Shown piece by piece: positions 25,757 to 35,228 of a DNA stretch of 64,000 bases (positions are counted from its first letter, which is position 1; each line of letters begins with the position of its first letter). A model generated the notes under the pieces. That model was not told the DNA's origin, did no database searches, and worked only from the letters and a program-made list of their open reading frames with translations. The DNA comes from Mucilaginibacter sp. (lineage in GTDB: Bacteria > Bacteroidota > Bacteroidia > Sphingobacteriales > Sphingobacteriaceae): NCBI RefSeq assembly GCF_028288185.1, contig NZ_JAQBOF010000024.1, positions 1-64,000 on the forward strand, in the 5' to 3' direction. The position numbers and the translations under genes are program-made.

Positions 25757-28075
25757 CTAGATCAATTTGTCGGGTGTAATTGGGAGGTCTCTTACCCGTT
25801 TGCCGGTAGCGTTATAAATAGCATTAGCAATAGCGGCCGTTATACCTGTAATACCTATCTCGCCAATTCCCCGCGCACCCAGCGGTGATATATATGGATC
25901 CGGTTTATCTATAAACTGAACTTCAATTTCGGGGATATCAGCATGTACAGGCACTAAATACTGGGCCAGGTCGCGTGTTACAACACGGCCATTGTTAGGG
26001 TCGTATTGTGTGTTCTCCATTAGCGCCATGCCTATGCCAAATATCATTCCACCCATTATCTGGTTAGTTGCCGTTTTTAAATTCATGACTTTGCCAATAT
26101 CCATCACCCCAACTATTTTATCAACTTTAATTGTCCCCAGGTCAGGATCTACCAGCACTTTAACAAACTGCGCCCCAAACGAATGGAAGGAATAGGGTGT
26201 GCGATCTGTCTTTTCATCAGCCTGTACTGCCGCGTTTGCTTTGCTTTCTTCTTCCGCTTTTGCCTCAGGGCTACCGGCCGGGGCCGGGGTTGGCGCCTGC
26301 GCCCTTGTAGAAACATTTGTTTTTGCCTGCGCCTCCACCTTATCTAAACCGTTACGGTTTAAGATCTGGGTATATGTTTCGGCTTTAACCGGGTTGCTTT
26401 TTAGATGGATACGGCCATTATCGGCAATAATATCTCCTTTTTTATAACCGTGTAGTGACGAATTAGAATCGGAAACAGCCAGATCTATCAACTTGCTTAT
26501 TGCGCCTAATGCAGCCGCTCTAACAGCCGGGCCAACACTGGCTGTAACCTGTGACCCGCCCGATTGTGCACCTTTTGGATACATGCTGTCACCCAGCTTT
26601 ACTTTTACTTTGTCTATGGGCAAACCGAAGGCATCGGCAGCAATTTGAGTAGCTATCGTATAAGTACCTGTGCCAATATCCTGCGTGCCACATAATATCT
26701 CTGCATGGCCATCTGCAAACAATGTTGCCCTTGCTGTTGACGCGCTGCGGTTTGCCGGATAAGTTGCAGTGGCCATACCATACCCAACCAGGTATTTACC
26801 TTCGCGTGTTACACCGGGAGTCGGGTTGCGTTTGCTCCAGCCTATAGCATCAGCCCCGCGTTGATAGCACTCTTTCAAGTTTTTTGACGAGAATTGTTTC
26901 TTTTTTTGCTCCTCCATATCAGCATGGTTTATTAACCTAAGCTGCAGGGGATCCAGTTTTAGTTTATTAGCCAACTCATCCATAGCTGCTTCAAGCGCAT
27001 AAGTGCCTGGAGCTTCGCCCGGCGCACGTGTGGGGCAAGGTGTGCCCCGGTTTAGCCTAACTAACTCATGGCTGACATCGACGTTGGGGCTGCTATATAT
27101 CATGCTTGTCGCTACGCCTGCTGTTTCAACAAACTCATCCACAAATGATGTCTCTGACGTTGTAGCATGTTTTATGGCTGATAATTTACCGTTTTGATCA
27201 GCGCCCAATGCTAACTTCTGGATGGTTTGCGTACGCCTGCCCGCTGCAGAAAACGCCTGCTGGCGGCTTAACACCAGTTTAACCGGCCTGTTAAATTGCT
27301 TAGCGGCCATTGCAGCCAAAATAGTATTGCCCCAGGTAAATCCTTTAGAGCCAAAACCGCCGCCAATGTATAAGGCAACTACCCTTACTTTTTCGGCAGG
27401 GATACCCAGCATAGATGTTAGCAATCCTTTTACACCCATTACTGATTGAGTAGCATCATAAACCATTAATTCATCGCCCTTCCACTCGGCAATAGTGGCA
27501 TGCGGCTCCATAGCATTATGATGGTATACCGGGGTGGTATATGTTTCGTCTGTTTTAACGGCGGCTGTTTGCAGGGCGGCTTCAGCATCGCCACGTTTGG
27601 TTTGTGTTTCGGCGCCCCCTAGTCCTGCTCCGGGTTTATATGCTGTCGCGATATTTTTTTCCAAACCAACCACCGGGGCCTGCTCATCATATAGTATTTT
27701 GATGGTAGCGGCGGCATGCTCTGCCTGTTCAAAGGTTTCGGCTATCACTACGGCAATATGCTGACCGCCGTAAAACACACGGTCGTTTTGCAAAGGCAGC
27801 AGATCCTTTTCAGCAAATTTGCCGCCGCCGGGGTCAGATGCATTAGGAAAATGCAGTTGCATGGAGTTTTCGCTAGTCATTATGCCTATAACACCCGGCA
27901 TTTTTTTAGCCTGTGCTATATCAACGATTTTTACCCGCCCTTTAGTAATGGTACTTAATACCGATACGCCATAGGCCAGGTTTTTTACCGGGAACTCGGC
28001 AGCATAAGTTGCCGCGCCCGTTACTTTAAGACGGCCATCAACACGGTCTATTGGTTTTCCTACAGATTCTATCAT
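25757..28075 (-). CDS. paoC: Aldehyde oxidoreductase, molybdenum-binding subunit
   Basis: The protein has 772 residues of the xanthine dehydrogenase family, with the N-terminal hammerhead domain (VGKPIDRVDGRLKVTGAATY) and molybdopterin-cytosine-dinucleotide-binding segments (GGGFGSKGFTWGN, TRAPGEAPGTYALEAAMDEL). The catalytic glutamate is Glu739 in GARGIGEIGITG. An Ala/Pro/Glu-rich insertion near residues 600-630 is likely a loop. It has no signal peptide and would be exported with the Tat-bearing iron-sulfur subunit. PaoABC oxidises aldehydes, especially aromatic ones, to acids in the periplasm. It overlaps paoB by 4 bp. Confidence 0.9.
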   Translation of the reverse strand: MIESVGKPIDRVDGRLKVTGAATYAAEFPVKNLAYGVSVLSTITKGRVKIVDIAQAKKMPGVIGIMTSENSMQLHFPNASDPGGGKFAEKDLLPLQNDRVFYGGQHIAVVIAETFEQAEHAAATIKILYDEQAPVVGLEKNIATAYKPGAGLGGAETQTKRGDAEAALQTAAVKTDETYTTPVYHHNAMEPHATIAEWKGDELMVYDATQSVMGVKGLLTSMLGIPAEKVRVVALYIGGGFGSKGFTWGNTILAAMAAKQFNRPVKLVLSRQQAFSAAGRRTQTIQKLALGADQNGKLSAIKHATTSETSFVDEFVETAGVATSMIYSSPNVDVSHELVRLNRGTPCPTRAPGEAPGTYALEAAMDELANKLKLDPLQLRLINHADMEEQKKKQFSSKNLKECYQRGADAIGWSKRNPTPGVTREGKYLVGYGMATATYPANRSASTARATLFADGHAEILCGTQDIGTGTYTIATQIAADAFGLPIDKVKVKLGDSMYPKGAQSGGSQVTASVGPAVRAAALGAISKLIDLAVSDSNSSLHGYKKGDIIADNGRIHLKSNPVKAETYTQILNRNGLDKVEAQAKTNVSTRAQAPTPAPAGSPEAKAEEESKANAAVQADEKTDRTPYSFHSFGAQFVKVLVDPDLGTIKVDKIVGVMDIGKVMNLKTATNQIMGGMIFGIGMALMENTQYDPNNGRVVTRDLAQYLVPVHADIPEIEVQFIDKPDPYISPLGARGIGEIGITGITAAIANAIYNATGKRVRDLPITPDKLI

Positions 28076-29055
28076 GACATACCTCCCGTGGTTATTAAGG
28101 CACGTACCAGCGTACGCTTGGCAAGTTCAATTTTAAATGTGTTGTCTTTATGGCCTTTTGCCTGGCTCAAGGCGGCTGCTGCTGCGGTGCGGTAATTTTG
28201 CTCATTAGCTATTGCGCCTATTAATACTTTTTCGGCTAATAATGCACGCCAGGGTTTGGTGCCTACCCCGCCTAAAGCAAGCCGGGCATTTTTAATGCGG
28301 CCATTTTGGATATTTAGTACTACAGCTGCCGATGTTAAAGCAAACTCATAGGATGCCCTATCGCGTACCTTTAAATAATGCGATTTGGATCCGGATGGTA
28401 ATGCGGGTATCTCAACATGGGTGATCAATTCGTCTTGCTTAAGCGTATGTTCTATATGCGGGGTTTGCCCCGGCAATAAATGAAAATCGGTGAAAGGAAT
28501 TGTGCGTACACCTTTAATGCCCTGGACGTGGATAATCGCGCCTAAAGCAGCCATTGCCACACACATATCTGACGGATGGGTAGCTATACATTTATCGCTG
28601 GTACCTAAAATGGCGTTGTTCCTGTTATAACCATCTATAGCGGCGCAGCCAGAACCCGGCACCCGTTTGTTACAGGCGAAATCGGTATTGTAAAAATACG
28701 GGCACCTTGTGCGCTGCATTAAATTGCCACCTACGGATGCCATGTTTCTTAGTTGTGGTGATGCGCCAGATAGCAATGCTTCAGACAATACCGGGAAGTT
28801 TTTTATAATCGTTGGATGATAAGCCAGGTCACTATTCTTTACCAAAGCGCCTATCAGGATATTACCGCTTTTTAATTCTTCTATTTTATTAAGCCCCAGT
28901 TTATTGATATCGATAACCTGTTTTGGTGTTTCGATATTCAGTTTCATGAGGTCGAGCATATTAGTGCCGCCTGCAATAAATTTTGTACGGGTAACGCCTG
29001 CTGCATGTATTGCAGCCTGGTTATCCTGCACACGTATCAATTTAAATGGTTCCAT
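28072..29055 (-). CDS. paoB: Aldehyde oxidoreductase, FAD-binding subunit
   Basis: The protein has 327 residues with the CO-dehydrogenase flavoprotein fold (FIAGGTNMLDLMKLN, LLSGASPQLRNMASVGGNLM). It carries the extra cysteine-rich insertion of the PaoB/YagS type (RTRCPYFYNTDFACNKRVPG, SDKCIATHPSDMC), which in that family binds a 4Fe-4S cluster. It passes electrons from the 2Fe-2S subunit to FAD. The gene order paoA-paoB-paoC matches the E. coli operon; a paoD-type maturation gene is not visible here. Confidence 0.9.
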   Translation of the reverse strand: MEPFKLIRVQDNQAAIHAAGVTRTKFIAGGTNMLDLMKLNIETPKQVIDINKLGLNKIEELKSGNILIGALVKNSDLAYHPTIIKNFPVLSEALLSGASPQLRNMASVGGNLMQRTRCPYFYNTDFACNKRVPGSGCAAIDGYNRNNAILGTSDKCIATHPSDMCVAMAALGAIIHVQGIKGVRTIPFTDFHLLPGQTPHIEHTLKQDELITHVEIPALPSGSKSHYLKVRDRASYEFALTSAAVVLNIQNGRIKNARLALGGVGTKPWRALLAEKVLIGAIANEQNYRTAAAAALSQAKGHKDNTFKIELAKRTLVRALITTGGMS

Positions 29056-29068
29056 ATAGTTTACAGGA

Positions 29069-29725
29069 TCAAACGTTTTGTACTTGTTTAATTGCCGACA
29101 ATATATTTTGATAGGCCCCGCACCGGCAAATGTTACCGCTCATCAGTTCTCTTATCTCCGCATCTGTTTTTGCGTGCCCCTCTTTCACCAAACCAACTGC
29201 CGAACATATTTGCCCCGGAGTGCAGTACCCGCATTGAAAACCATCATGCTTTAAAAAAGCCTCTTGCATAGGGTGGAGCTGGTCGCCGGTTGCTAAGCCC
29301 TCGATAGTGGTTACTTCGGCGCCTTCACACATTGCCGCCAGCGTTAAGCATGAGTTTATACGGCGTCCGTCAACCAGCACTGTGCAGGCTCCGCATTGGC
29401 CATGATCACACCCTTTTTTTGTGCCGGGCATACCCAGATTTTCGCGCAGGGCATCTAATAAGGTAACCCTCGAGTCGAGCTCTAACGAATGGTGTTTGCC
29501 GTTAATGGTTAAGCTTACGGCCGTTACTTCAACAGGTGCGGCTGCCGCTGTTTCAGGTATGATGTCTTTAGCGTGGCTTAACAATGGTGCCAAGGTTATC
29601 CCTGCCCCGGCTACCGTTAGCTGTGATAAAAATCCCCGCCGGCTGGTGGCACCTAATAAGTCATCATTTTCTTCGGGTAAGTCAGTCTGTTTTTCCACTA
29701 TAAATAGATTATAGAAAAATAACAT
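29069..29725 (-). CDS. paoA: Aldehyde oxidoreductase, 2Fe-2S subunit with Tat signal
   Basis: The protein has 218 residues. A twin-arginine signal (TSRRGFLSQLTVAGAGITLA, residues 27-46) sends the folded complex across the inner membrane. The plant-type 2Fe-2S cluster is bound by Cys106, 111, 114 and 126 (KKGCDHGQCGACTVLVDGRR). The second cluster is bound by Cys165, 168, 200 and 202 (FQCGYCTPGQIC and GNICRCGAYQN). The ATG at 29725 gives a longish N-terminus of 26 residues before the Tat motif; a shorter start is possible but no ATG is better placed. Confidence 0.9.
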   Translation of the reverse strand: MLFFYNLFIVEKQTDLPEENDDLLGATSRRGFLSQLTVAGAGITLAPLLSHAKDIIPETAAAAPVEVTAVSLTINGKHHSLELDSRVTLLDALRENLGMPGTKKGCDHGQCGACTVLVDGRRINSCLTLAAMCEGAEVTTIEGLATGDQLHPMQEAFLKHDGFQCGYCTPGQICSAVGLVKEGHAKTDAEIRELMSGNICRCGAYQNILSAIKQVQNV

Positions 29726-29873
29726 TGTGGTATAGGAAAATGTTTAGTAAGAAATAAAAAATATCTGTAGGCTTAATTCCACAAGCAAGTAGCCCCCTCA
29801 CGAGTATAAAACGATACGCCCGGTAGCTTTACTATCCGTGGGTACTTATATATAAATCTAATCTATCCAGGGT

Positions 29874-31385
29874 TTATTTCAATTCTATCTGGAAACCCAT
29901 AACTGTCCAATTCGGCATATTATCAGGTTTTGTAATTACCAACGCGTCATCTTCCAACTTCCATTTAATTTTTTGGTTACTGCCTAAAAGCGATACGCTT
30001 TTTATTTTTTTATCATTCAGGGTCGAGCCTTTACCCAACGATTTGATCTGTATATCGCTATTGGGTGTTTCCATGCAGAAAGCATACAGGTTGTTACCCT
30101 TGGTGGTGAAACGGATGTCGCCGGTTTGATAAGGGCGTACATCACTCAAGCCTGCAAACTGTCCTTTTTTCTGATTTTCTTTAACGGTTGATGGGCCTTC
30201 GCCATAAATTTTCCAGGGACGGCTGCCATATATGCCTTTGCCGTTTGTGGGCATCCAGGCGGCAATATCTTCAACTATTTTTAATACATCTGGTTCAAGG
30301 TCGCCCTCCGGTGTTTGCACAACGTTAATCAACAGGTTGCCGTTTTTACTTACAATATCAACCAGCATTTGTATAACCTCGGTGCCGGTTTTATATTTCT
30401 GTCCGGTTTGGTAAAACCAATCGCCTATAGAAGTATCCGTTTGCCATGGGTAGGGATTAATGTTATCCTGTACTCCGCGTTCCAGATCTTGCACCCATTT
30501 ACCGTTTGACGGTTCTTTGCAATTATAAACTGCGGTAGGGCTGCCGTTATGGAACGAATAGTTGCCATTGTAAAAATTAGCCAGCATACTGCGGCCTATC
30601 TCATCAAAAGGGAGTTTACTGTCAGAATATAGCAGATCGGGATGATAGGTGTCTACCAGTTCTTTTACATCGGCATACCATTCTTTCATCCACTCGGGGT
30701 TGGTGGTTAGCCAGCCATTGTCGCCAGGTGCGGCTTTGGTATGATATAGGTCGGCGTATTGCGGGTCGGCGCCATCATAGGGTATGCCTTTAAACTCGCC
30801 GTCCTTATCTGCACGATGAGCCGCCTGGAACCAGGTATAACTTGCCGCTAGATGTTCTGATACGCCAAATTTAAGCCCTTCTTTTTGCGCCGCTTTTTGC
30901 CAAAGCCCCACTACATCTTTATGCGGACCCATATTAAAGGCGTTCCATTTATGGATCTGCGATTTCCACAAAAAGAAATTATCATGATGGCTGCCCATGC
31001 TTACAAAGTATTTGGCGCCTGCTTTTTTATAAAGAGCCATTAACTTTTCAGGGTCCCATTTCTCGGCTTTCCATAGCGGAATGATATCCTTATAGCCAAA
31101 TTTTGACGGTGGCCCATAATGGGCTACGTGATACTTATTTTGGCGGCTATTTTGTTCATATAGGCCACGGGCATACCAATCGCCCTGGCGGGGTACAGCC
31201 TGCGGGCCCCAATGCGCCCAGATCCCAAACTTGGCATCCCTGAACCACTCGGGGTATTTATATTCTTTTAATGATTCTTCGGTTGGCTTGAAGGAACCCG
31301 CATTTATGGGCAAGTCCTGCGCGTATGTTGCCGAAAGACTTGCTGTTAACGCGGCGGTTAGCAACAGGTTAAGATGTAGTTTCAT
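29874..31385 (-). CDS. Second secreted alpha-L-fucosidase, GH29
   Basis: The protein has 503 residues. The signal peptide (MKLHLNLLLTAALTASLSAT, YAQ) is followed by WFRDAKFGIWAHWGPQAVPR and FVSMGSHHDNFFLWKS, the GH29 barrel start. The likely nucleophile is Asp255 in DLLYSDSKLPF. VDIVSKNGNLLINVVQTPEG marks the barrel end, and a C-terminal beta domain completes it. It differs clearly from the GH29 at 3444, so the two probably belong to different subfamilies with different linkage preference. It is monocistronic and diverges from rlmF across 126 bp. Confidence 0.92.
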   Translation of the reverse strand: MKLHLNLLLTAALTASLSATYAQDLPINAGSFKPTEESLKEYKYPEWFRDAKFGIWAHWGPQAVPRQGDWYARGLYEQNSRQNKYHVAHYGPPSKFGYKDIIPLWKAEKWDPEKLMALYKKAGAKYFVSMGSHHDNFFLWKSQIHKWNAFNMGPHKDVVGLWQKAAQKEGLKFGVSEHLAASYTWFQAAHRADKDGEFKGIPYDGADPQYADLYHTKAAPGDNGWLTTNPEWMKEWYADVKELVDTYHPDLLYSDSKLPFDEIGRSMLANFYNGNYSFHNGSPTAVYNCKEPSNGKWVQDLERGVQDNINPYPWQTDTSIGDWFYQTGQKYKTGTEVIQMLVDIVSKNGNLLINVVQTPEGDLEPDVLKIVEDIAAWMPTNGKGIYGSRPWKIYGEGPSTVKENQKKGQFAGLSDVRPYQTGDIRFTTKGNNLYAFCMETPNSDIQIKSLGKGSTLNDKKIKSVSLLGSNQKIKWKLEDDALVITKPDNMPNWTVMGFQIELK

Positions 31386-31511
31386 AACGGGTTTAATTGG
31401 TTATTAAAGATAGCTACAAAAGCTGGTAAAGCAATAAACGACCATGCTATTTATCAGCATGAATTTTTTATCAGGAAATACCGACCTTAGCAAAAAACAC
31501 ATCGCCCATAA

Positions 31512-32474
31512 ATGAATACTAATCAGCCCCAAAAACCTGCCGAAAAAGAGAACATGCACCCCCGCAACAGCCATCGCGGCGGCTATGATTTTAAACTGCT
31601 TTGCAAAGCTGATCCGGAGTTAAAGAACTTTGTTGGGGTAAACAAACACGATGTGGAGACGATAGATTTTAGCGACCCCCAGGCGGTTAAGGAACTTAAT
31701 AAAGCCCTGCTAAAGCATTATTACGGTGTTGACGGCTGGGATATCCCCGAAGGATACTTATGCCCGCCTATACCCGGCAGGGCAGATTACGTACACTATA
31801 TAGCTGACCTGCTGAAAGAAGTCAATGGCAGCAAGATCCAAAACGGAAACAAGATCAATGTGCTGGATATTGGTATGGGTGCAAATTGTGTTTACCCGTT
31901 AATTGGCAACGCGGTTTATAAGTGGCAGTTTACAGGTACCGATATTGATCCGGTGGCTATACGGTCGGCAAAAGATATTATCGGGTTAAATAAAGGTTTG
32001 CAAAATCAAATCAGCTTTAGACTGCAAACCGGCAAAGACAATGTTTTTGTAGGAGCGATAAAGCCTGATGACAGGTTTGACCTGACCATGTGTAACCCGC
32101 CGTTCCATGGCTCATTTAAAGAGGCGCAGGACGTTACAGCCACCAAATGGAAGAAACTGGGTGTAATGAAAAAGCCTACGCTATTAAACTTTGGCGGCCA
32201 AAAAAACGAGCTATGGTGCAACGGCGGCGAGGTCGGTTTTATACGCCGTATGGTTGCCGAAAGCGCGCAGTTTGCCAAACAATGCTTATGGTTTACCACC
32301 CTGGTATCAAAAAAAGACACGTTGCCTGCGGCGTATAATGCATTAAAATGGAATAAGGCGCTTGATGTTAAAACCATCAACATGGCGCATGGGCAAAAAA
32401 CCACCCGCATCATTGCTTGGACATTTTTAACACCTGAAGAGCAAACCAATTGGAAAAATAAATATTGGAAATAG
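31512..32474 (+). CDS. rlmF: 23S rRNA (adenine(1618)-N(6))-methyltransferase
   Basis: The protein has 320 residues. It begins with the family pattern MHPRNSHRGGYDFKLLCKAD after a short variable leader. The SAM-binding region INVLDIGMGANCVYPLIG is followed by the amino-methyltransferase motif DLTMCNPPFHGSFKEAQ. It methylates A1618 of 23S rRNA on N6. The gene is unrelated to its glycosidase neighbours, but the GH99-like gene follows by only 9 bp and may share its transcript. Confidence 0.95.
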   Translation: MNTNQPQKPAEKENMHPRNSHRGGYDFKLLCKADPELKNFVGVNKHDVETIDFSDPQAVKELNKALLKHYYGVDGWDIPEGYLCPPIPGRADYVHYIADLLKEVNGSKIQNGNKINVLDIGMGANCVYPLIGNAVYKWQFTGTDIDPVAIRSAKDIIGLNKGLQNQISFRLQTGKDNVFVGAIKPDDRFDLTMCNPPFHGSFKEAQDVTATKWKKLGVMKKPTLLNFGGQKNELWCNGGEVGFIRRMVAESAQFAKQCLWFTTLVSKKDTLPAAYNALKWNKALDVKTINMAHGQKTTRIIAWTFLTPEEQTNWKNKYWK

Positions 32475-32483
32475 CCGCCTGGT

Positions 32484-34250
32484 ATGAAAAGATTTGCACT
32501 GCTTTTAACACTTCTGCCTACGATATTATTTGCACAGTTCATTGTGCCAAACTATCCGGCTATTGATGCCTTGGGCCGTAAACTTCCCGAGTTTAAAGAA
32601 GTTGGCCTACCTAAAAAGGATAAGTTTGTTGGGCTTTTTTATTGGGTATGGCATACTAATTTTGCCGCGCAGGTTCCGTTAAATACATCAGAGGTTTTGG
32701 CTAAACACCCCGAAGCGGTATACCAATTTGATAACCCCGTTTGGCGTGCCGCCGAAGGTAACACCTTTTATTGGGGCGAGCCTTTGTTTGGCTATTATCG
32801 AGATGAGGATGCCTGGGTTTTACGCAAGCAGGCCGTAATGCTGGCTGATGCAGGCGTTGATGTGGTCATACTCGACTCGACCAATGGTACCAACTTTCAA
32901 TCATCGTACGAAGCATTGTTTAAAGTATTTGATGAAGCCCGGAAGGATGGCATAAAGGCCCCGGCTATCGCATTTATATTGCCGTTTGGCCCATCTGAAT
33001 CTGCAAGAGGCGAAATTGCGCAATTATATAATGATCTGTATAAACCGGGATTGTATAAGGACCTTTGGTTTTACTGGAAAGGCAAGCCGCTTATCATGGC
33101 TTATCCCGAGATGGTTTCCGGGGCTGACGCAACCGGGTTAAACGCTGCTATAAAAGACTTCTTTACCTTCCGCCCAGGACAGCCGGTTTATAATAAAGGC
33201 CCGCAGCGTAAAGACCATTGGGGTTGGCTGGAGATTTACCCGCAGCATGGTTTTGGGCCAAAGCCCAATGGTGGTTTCGAAGAGGCGACGGTAGGCGTGG
33301 CGCAAAACTGGTCGAAAAAAGAAGGGTTAACAGCAATGAACTCAGAAGGCGCATTTGGCAGAAGTTATACCGACAAAGACGGACAGCATACCGAACCTGG
33401 CGCGGTTAATTACGGCTATAATTTCCAGGAACAATGGGAGCAGGCGTTAAAAATAAACCCCGACTTTATATTTATTACCGGCTGGAATGAATGGATAGCA
33501 GGCCGGGCCAAAAAATGGCAAAGCCAGGTTAATGCCTTTCCTGATGAATTTAATGAAGAGGGCAGCCGCGATATTGAACCCATGAAAGGCGGCCACGGCG
33601 ACAACTATTATTACCAGATGGTTGGCAACATCAGGCGCTTTAAAGGCATGGCCGCCCCCCAAGAAGTTAATGGTTATATAAAGAATAAAGGTAATGGCTT
33701 GTTTGTTGATTGGAAAACGATAAAGCCCGAATTTGCATCTTATAAAGGCAATACCATACACCGTGATTTTGATGGCTGGAAGGGCACGCATTATACCAAC
33801 ACAACGGGGCGCAATGATATTGTGCTGTCAAAAGTGGCAGTAGATAAGCAGTTTGTTTACTTCTATGTGCAAACGCAGGAGAAACTATCGCCGTCTGCCG
33901 GCAAAGCCTGGATGCGGTTATTTATTGATATCGACAGAAATAATAAAACCGGCTGGAACGGTTACGACTATGTAATTAATCGCAGCAGCCCCAATGCAAA
34001 AGCTGTAATAGAAAAATCAACCAATGGTTGGGAATGGGTAAAAGTTGGCGAACTAGATTATCATATTAAGGATAATGTATTAGAAATAAAGATCCCCAAA
34101 AAGCTCGTCGGCATAAAAGGCCCGGTAGACCTTGAATTTAAATGGTCTGACAATATGCAAACCGATGGTGATATAACTGACTTTTTAATTAATGGCGATG
34201 TAGCGCCATCAGGCAGGTTTAATTTTAGATATATTAATAAAACTTATTAG
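32484..34250 (+). CDS. Secreted GH99/GH71-like TIM-barrel protein with C-terminal CBM9-like domain
   Basis: The protein has 588 residues. After a signal peptide (MKRFALLLTLLPTILFAQ) comes a barrel of about 390 residues, with VGLFYWVWHTNFAAQVPLN, AGVDVVILDSTNGTNFQSS and FIFITGWNEWIAGRAKKW. These patterns resemble GH99-type endo-alpha-mannosidases and related GH71/WbsX-like barrels, in which the NEW segment near the end carries an acidic catalytic residue. The last 190 residues look like a CBM9-type beta-sandwich (FIDIDRNNKTGWNGYDYVIN). The substrate is unknown; an endo-acting glycan enzyme is likely. Confidence 0.7.
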   Translation: MKRFALLLTLLPTILFAQFIVPNYPAIDALGRKLPEFKEVGLPKKDKFVGLFYWVWHTNFAAQVPLNTSEVLAKHPEAVYQFDNPVWRAAEGNTFYWGEPLFGYYRDEDAWVLRKQAVMLADAGVDVVILDSTNGTNFQSSYEALFKVFDEARKDGIKAPAIAFILPFGPSESARGEIAQLYNDLYKPGLYKDLWFYWKGKPLIMAYPEMVSGADATGLNAAIKDFFTFRPGQPVYNKGPQRKDHWGWLEIYPQHGFGPKPNGGFEEATVGVAQNWSKKEGLTAMNSEGAFGRSYTDKDGQHTEPGAVNYGYNFQEQWEQALKINPDFIFITGWNEWIAGRAKKWQSQVNAFPDEFNEEGSRDIEPMKGGHGDNYYYQMVGNIRRFKGMAAPQEVNGYIKNKGNGLFVDWKTIKPEFASYKGNTIHRDFDGWKGTHYTNTTGRNDIVLSKVAVDKQFVYFYVQTQEKLSPSAGKAWMRLFIDIDRNNKTGWNGYDYVINRSSPNAKAVIEKSTNGWEWVKVGELDYHIKDNVLEIKIPKKLVGIKGPVDLEFKWSDNMQTDGDITDFLINGDVAPSGRFNFRYINKTY

Positions 34251-34461
34251 CTAATTACATTGATATTTTTATAAAATTTCAAATTCAGGTAAGTTTTGTG
34301 CGTGCTTTATTGTTATAATTTCAATAGAAATAAATAATTACTAATTATTTGTAGCAAATGTGTTTAATAAATGAATCTATTTTAAAAAATTAGTAAAATC
34401 ATATGATAAAATCAATCAATAAATGATTAATATTGCAATATTAACTGATCTTATTATTTGA
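34251..34461. promoter_or_regulatory. AT-rich upstream region of the Crp/Fnr regulator with two palindromes
   Basis: This is 211 bp with little G+C. It contains a perfect 10-bp palindrome ATCATATGAT (34398-34407) and a perfect 18-bp palindrome TTAATATTGCAATATTAA (34427-34444), which ends 17 bp before the start codon. The second is in the right place for self-repression by the regulator. Confidence 0.5.
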
Positions 34462-35154
34462 ATGAAGAAAGCCGTTGTAATTGATGATGCTGAAAGCTGT
34501 TTTTTGTGCAAAAATTGTATCAAGGAATGGATTCCAGCAATTTTAGCGCACAAGAAGAACTATAAAGTAAAAAAAGGCGAACTCATTTTTAAAGAAGGCA
34601 GCCCGGCTAACGGGATTTTCTTTGTACATACCGGGATTGTAAAAGTCCATAAAAGGTGGGGTGCTGATAAAGAACTAATTTTAAGATTTGCCAAAGAGGG
34701 TGTAATTTTTGGCCATCGTGTGCTGGGCGGTAATGGCATATATGCCATATCGGCAACGGCACTACAGCCAGGCATTGTTAGCTATGTAGATACGGCGTTT
34801 TTTGAAGCCACTTTGAAAGTAAACACCGATTTTGCTTACAATCTTTTAATGTTTTTTGCAGAAGAGCTGCGCGTGTCTGAACGTAAGATGCGTAACCTGG
34901 CACATATGCCTGTAAAAGGCCGTGTTGCTGAGGCATTGATCATGCTAAAAGATCAGTTTGGTTTAACTAAAGATGGTTTTATTGATATCGAGCTGAGCCG
35001 CCAGGACCTGGCTTCTTTTTCGGGCGCTACTTACGAAACCGTATTCAGGGTAATAAACGAGCTGATACAAGAGGGCTTATTAACCCTATCGGGCAAAAGC
35101 ATCGCCATTTCAAACTATGACAAGCTTTTAAAGCTAACCGAAGATATTGCTTAG
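34462..35154 (+). CDS. Crp/Fnr-family regulator with N-terminal CX2CX2C motif
   Basis: The protein has 230 residues. The cyclic-nucleotide-binding-like beta barrel (about 35-135; KKGELIFKEGSPANGIFFVH) is followed by a winged helix (about 165-225; LSRQDLASFSGATYETVFRV). The only cysteines are Cys13, Cys16 and Cys19 at the N-terminus (ESCFLCKNCIKEW). FNR uses a similar N-terminal cysteine group plus a fourth one to bind 4Fe-4S; here the fourth is absent, so metal or redox sensing is possible but unproven. The gene lies 74 bp upstream of cobA on the same strand and probably controls siroheme and nitrite assimilation. Confidence 0.88.
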   Translation: MKKAVVIDDAESCFLCKNCIKEWIPAILAHKKNYKVKKGELIFKEGSPANGIFFVHTGIVKVHKRWGADKELILRFAKEGVIFGHRVLGGNGIYAISATALQPGIVSYVDTAFFEATLKVNTDFAYNLLMFFAEELRVSERKMRNLAHMPVKGRVAEALIMLKDQFGLTKDGFIDIELSRQDLASFSGATYETVFRVINELIQEGLLTLSGKSIAISNYDKLLKLTEDIA

Positions 35155-35228
35155 AGTCTTTAAGCATTACAGTTTTCACCTTTTATAAAATTTAATTTTT
35201 GTTATTTTGGATAATATAAATCATTACC

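Noticed and set aside
31443..31461. Hairpin CATGCT-N7-AGCATG followed by a T-run, as a terminator
   Set aside because: It lies between two diverging genes, where no transcript should end; the stem is only six pairs. It may be an operator but support is weak.
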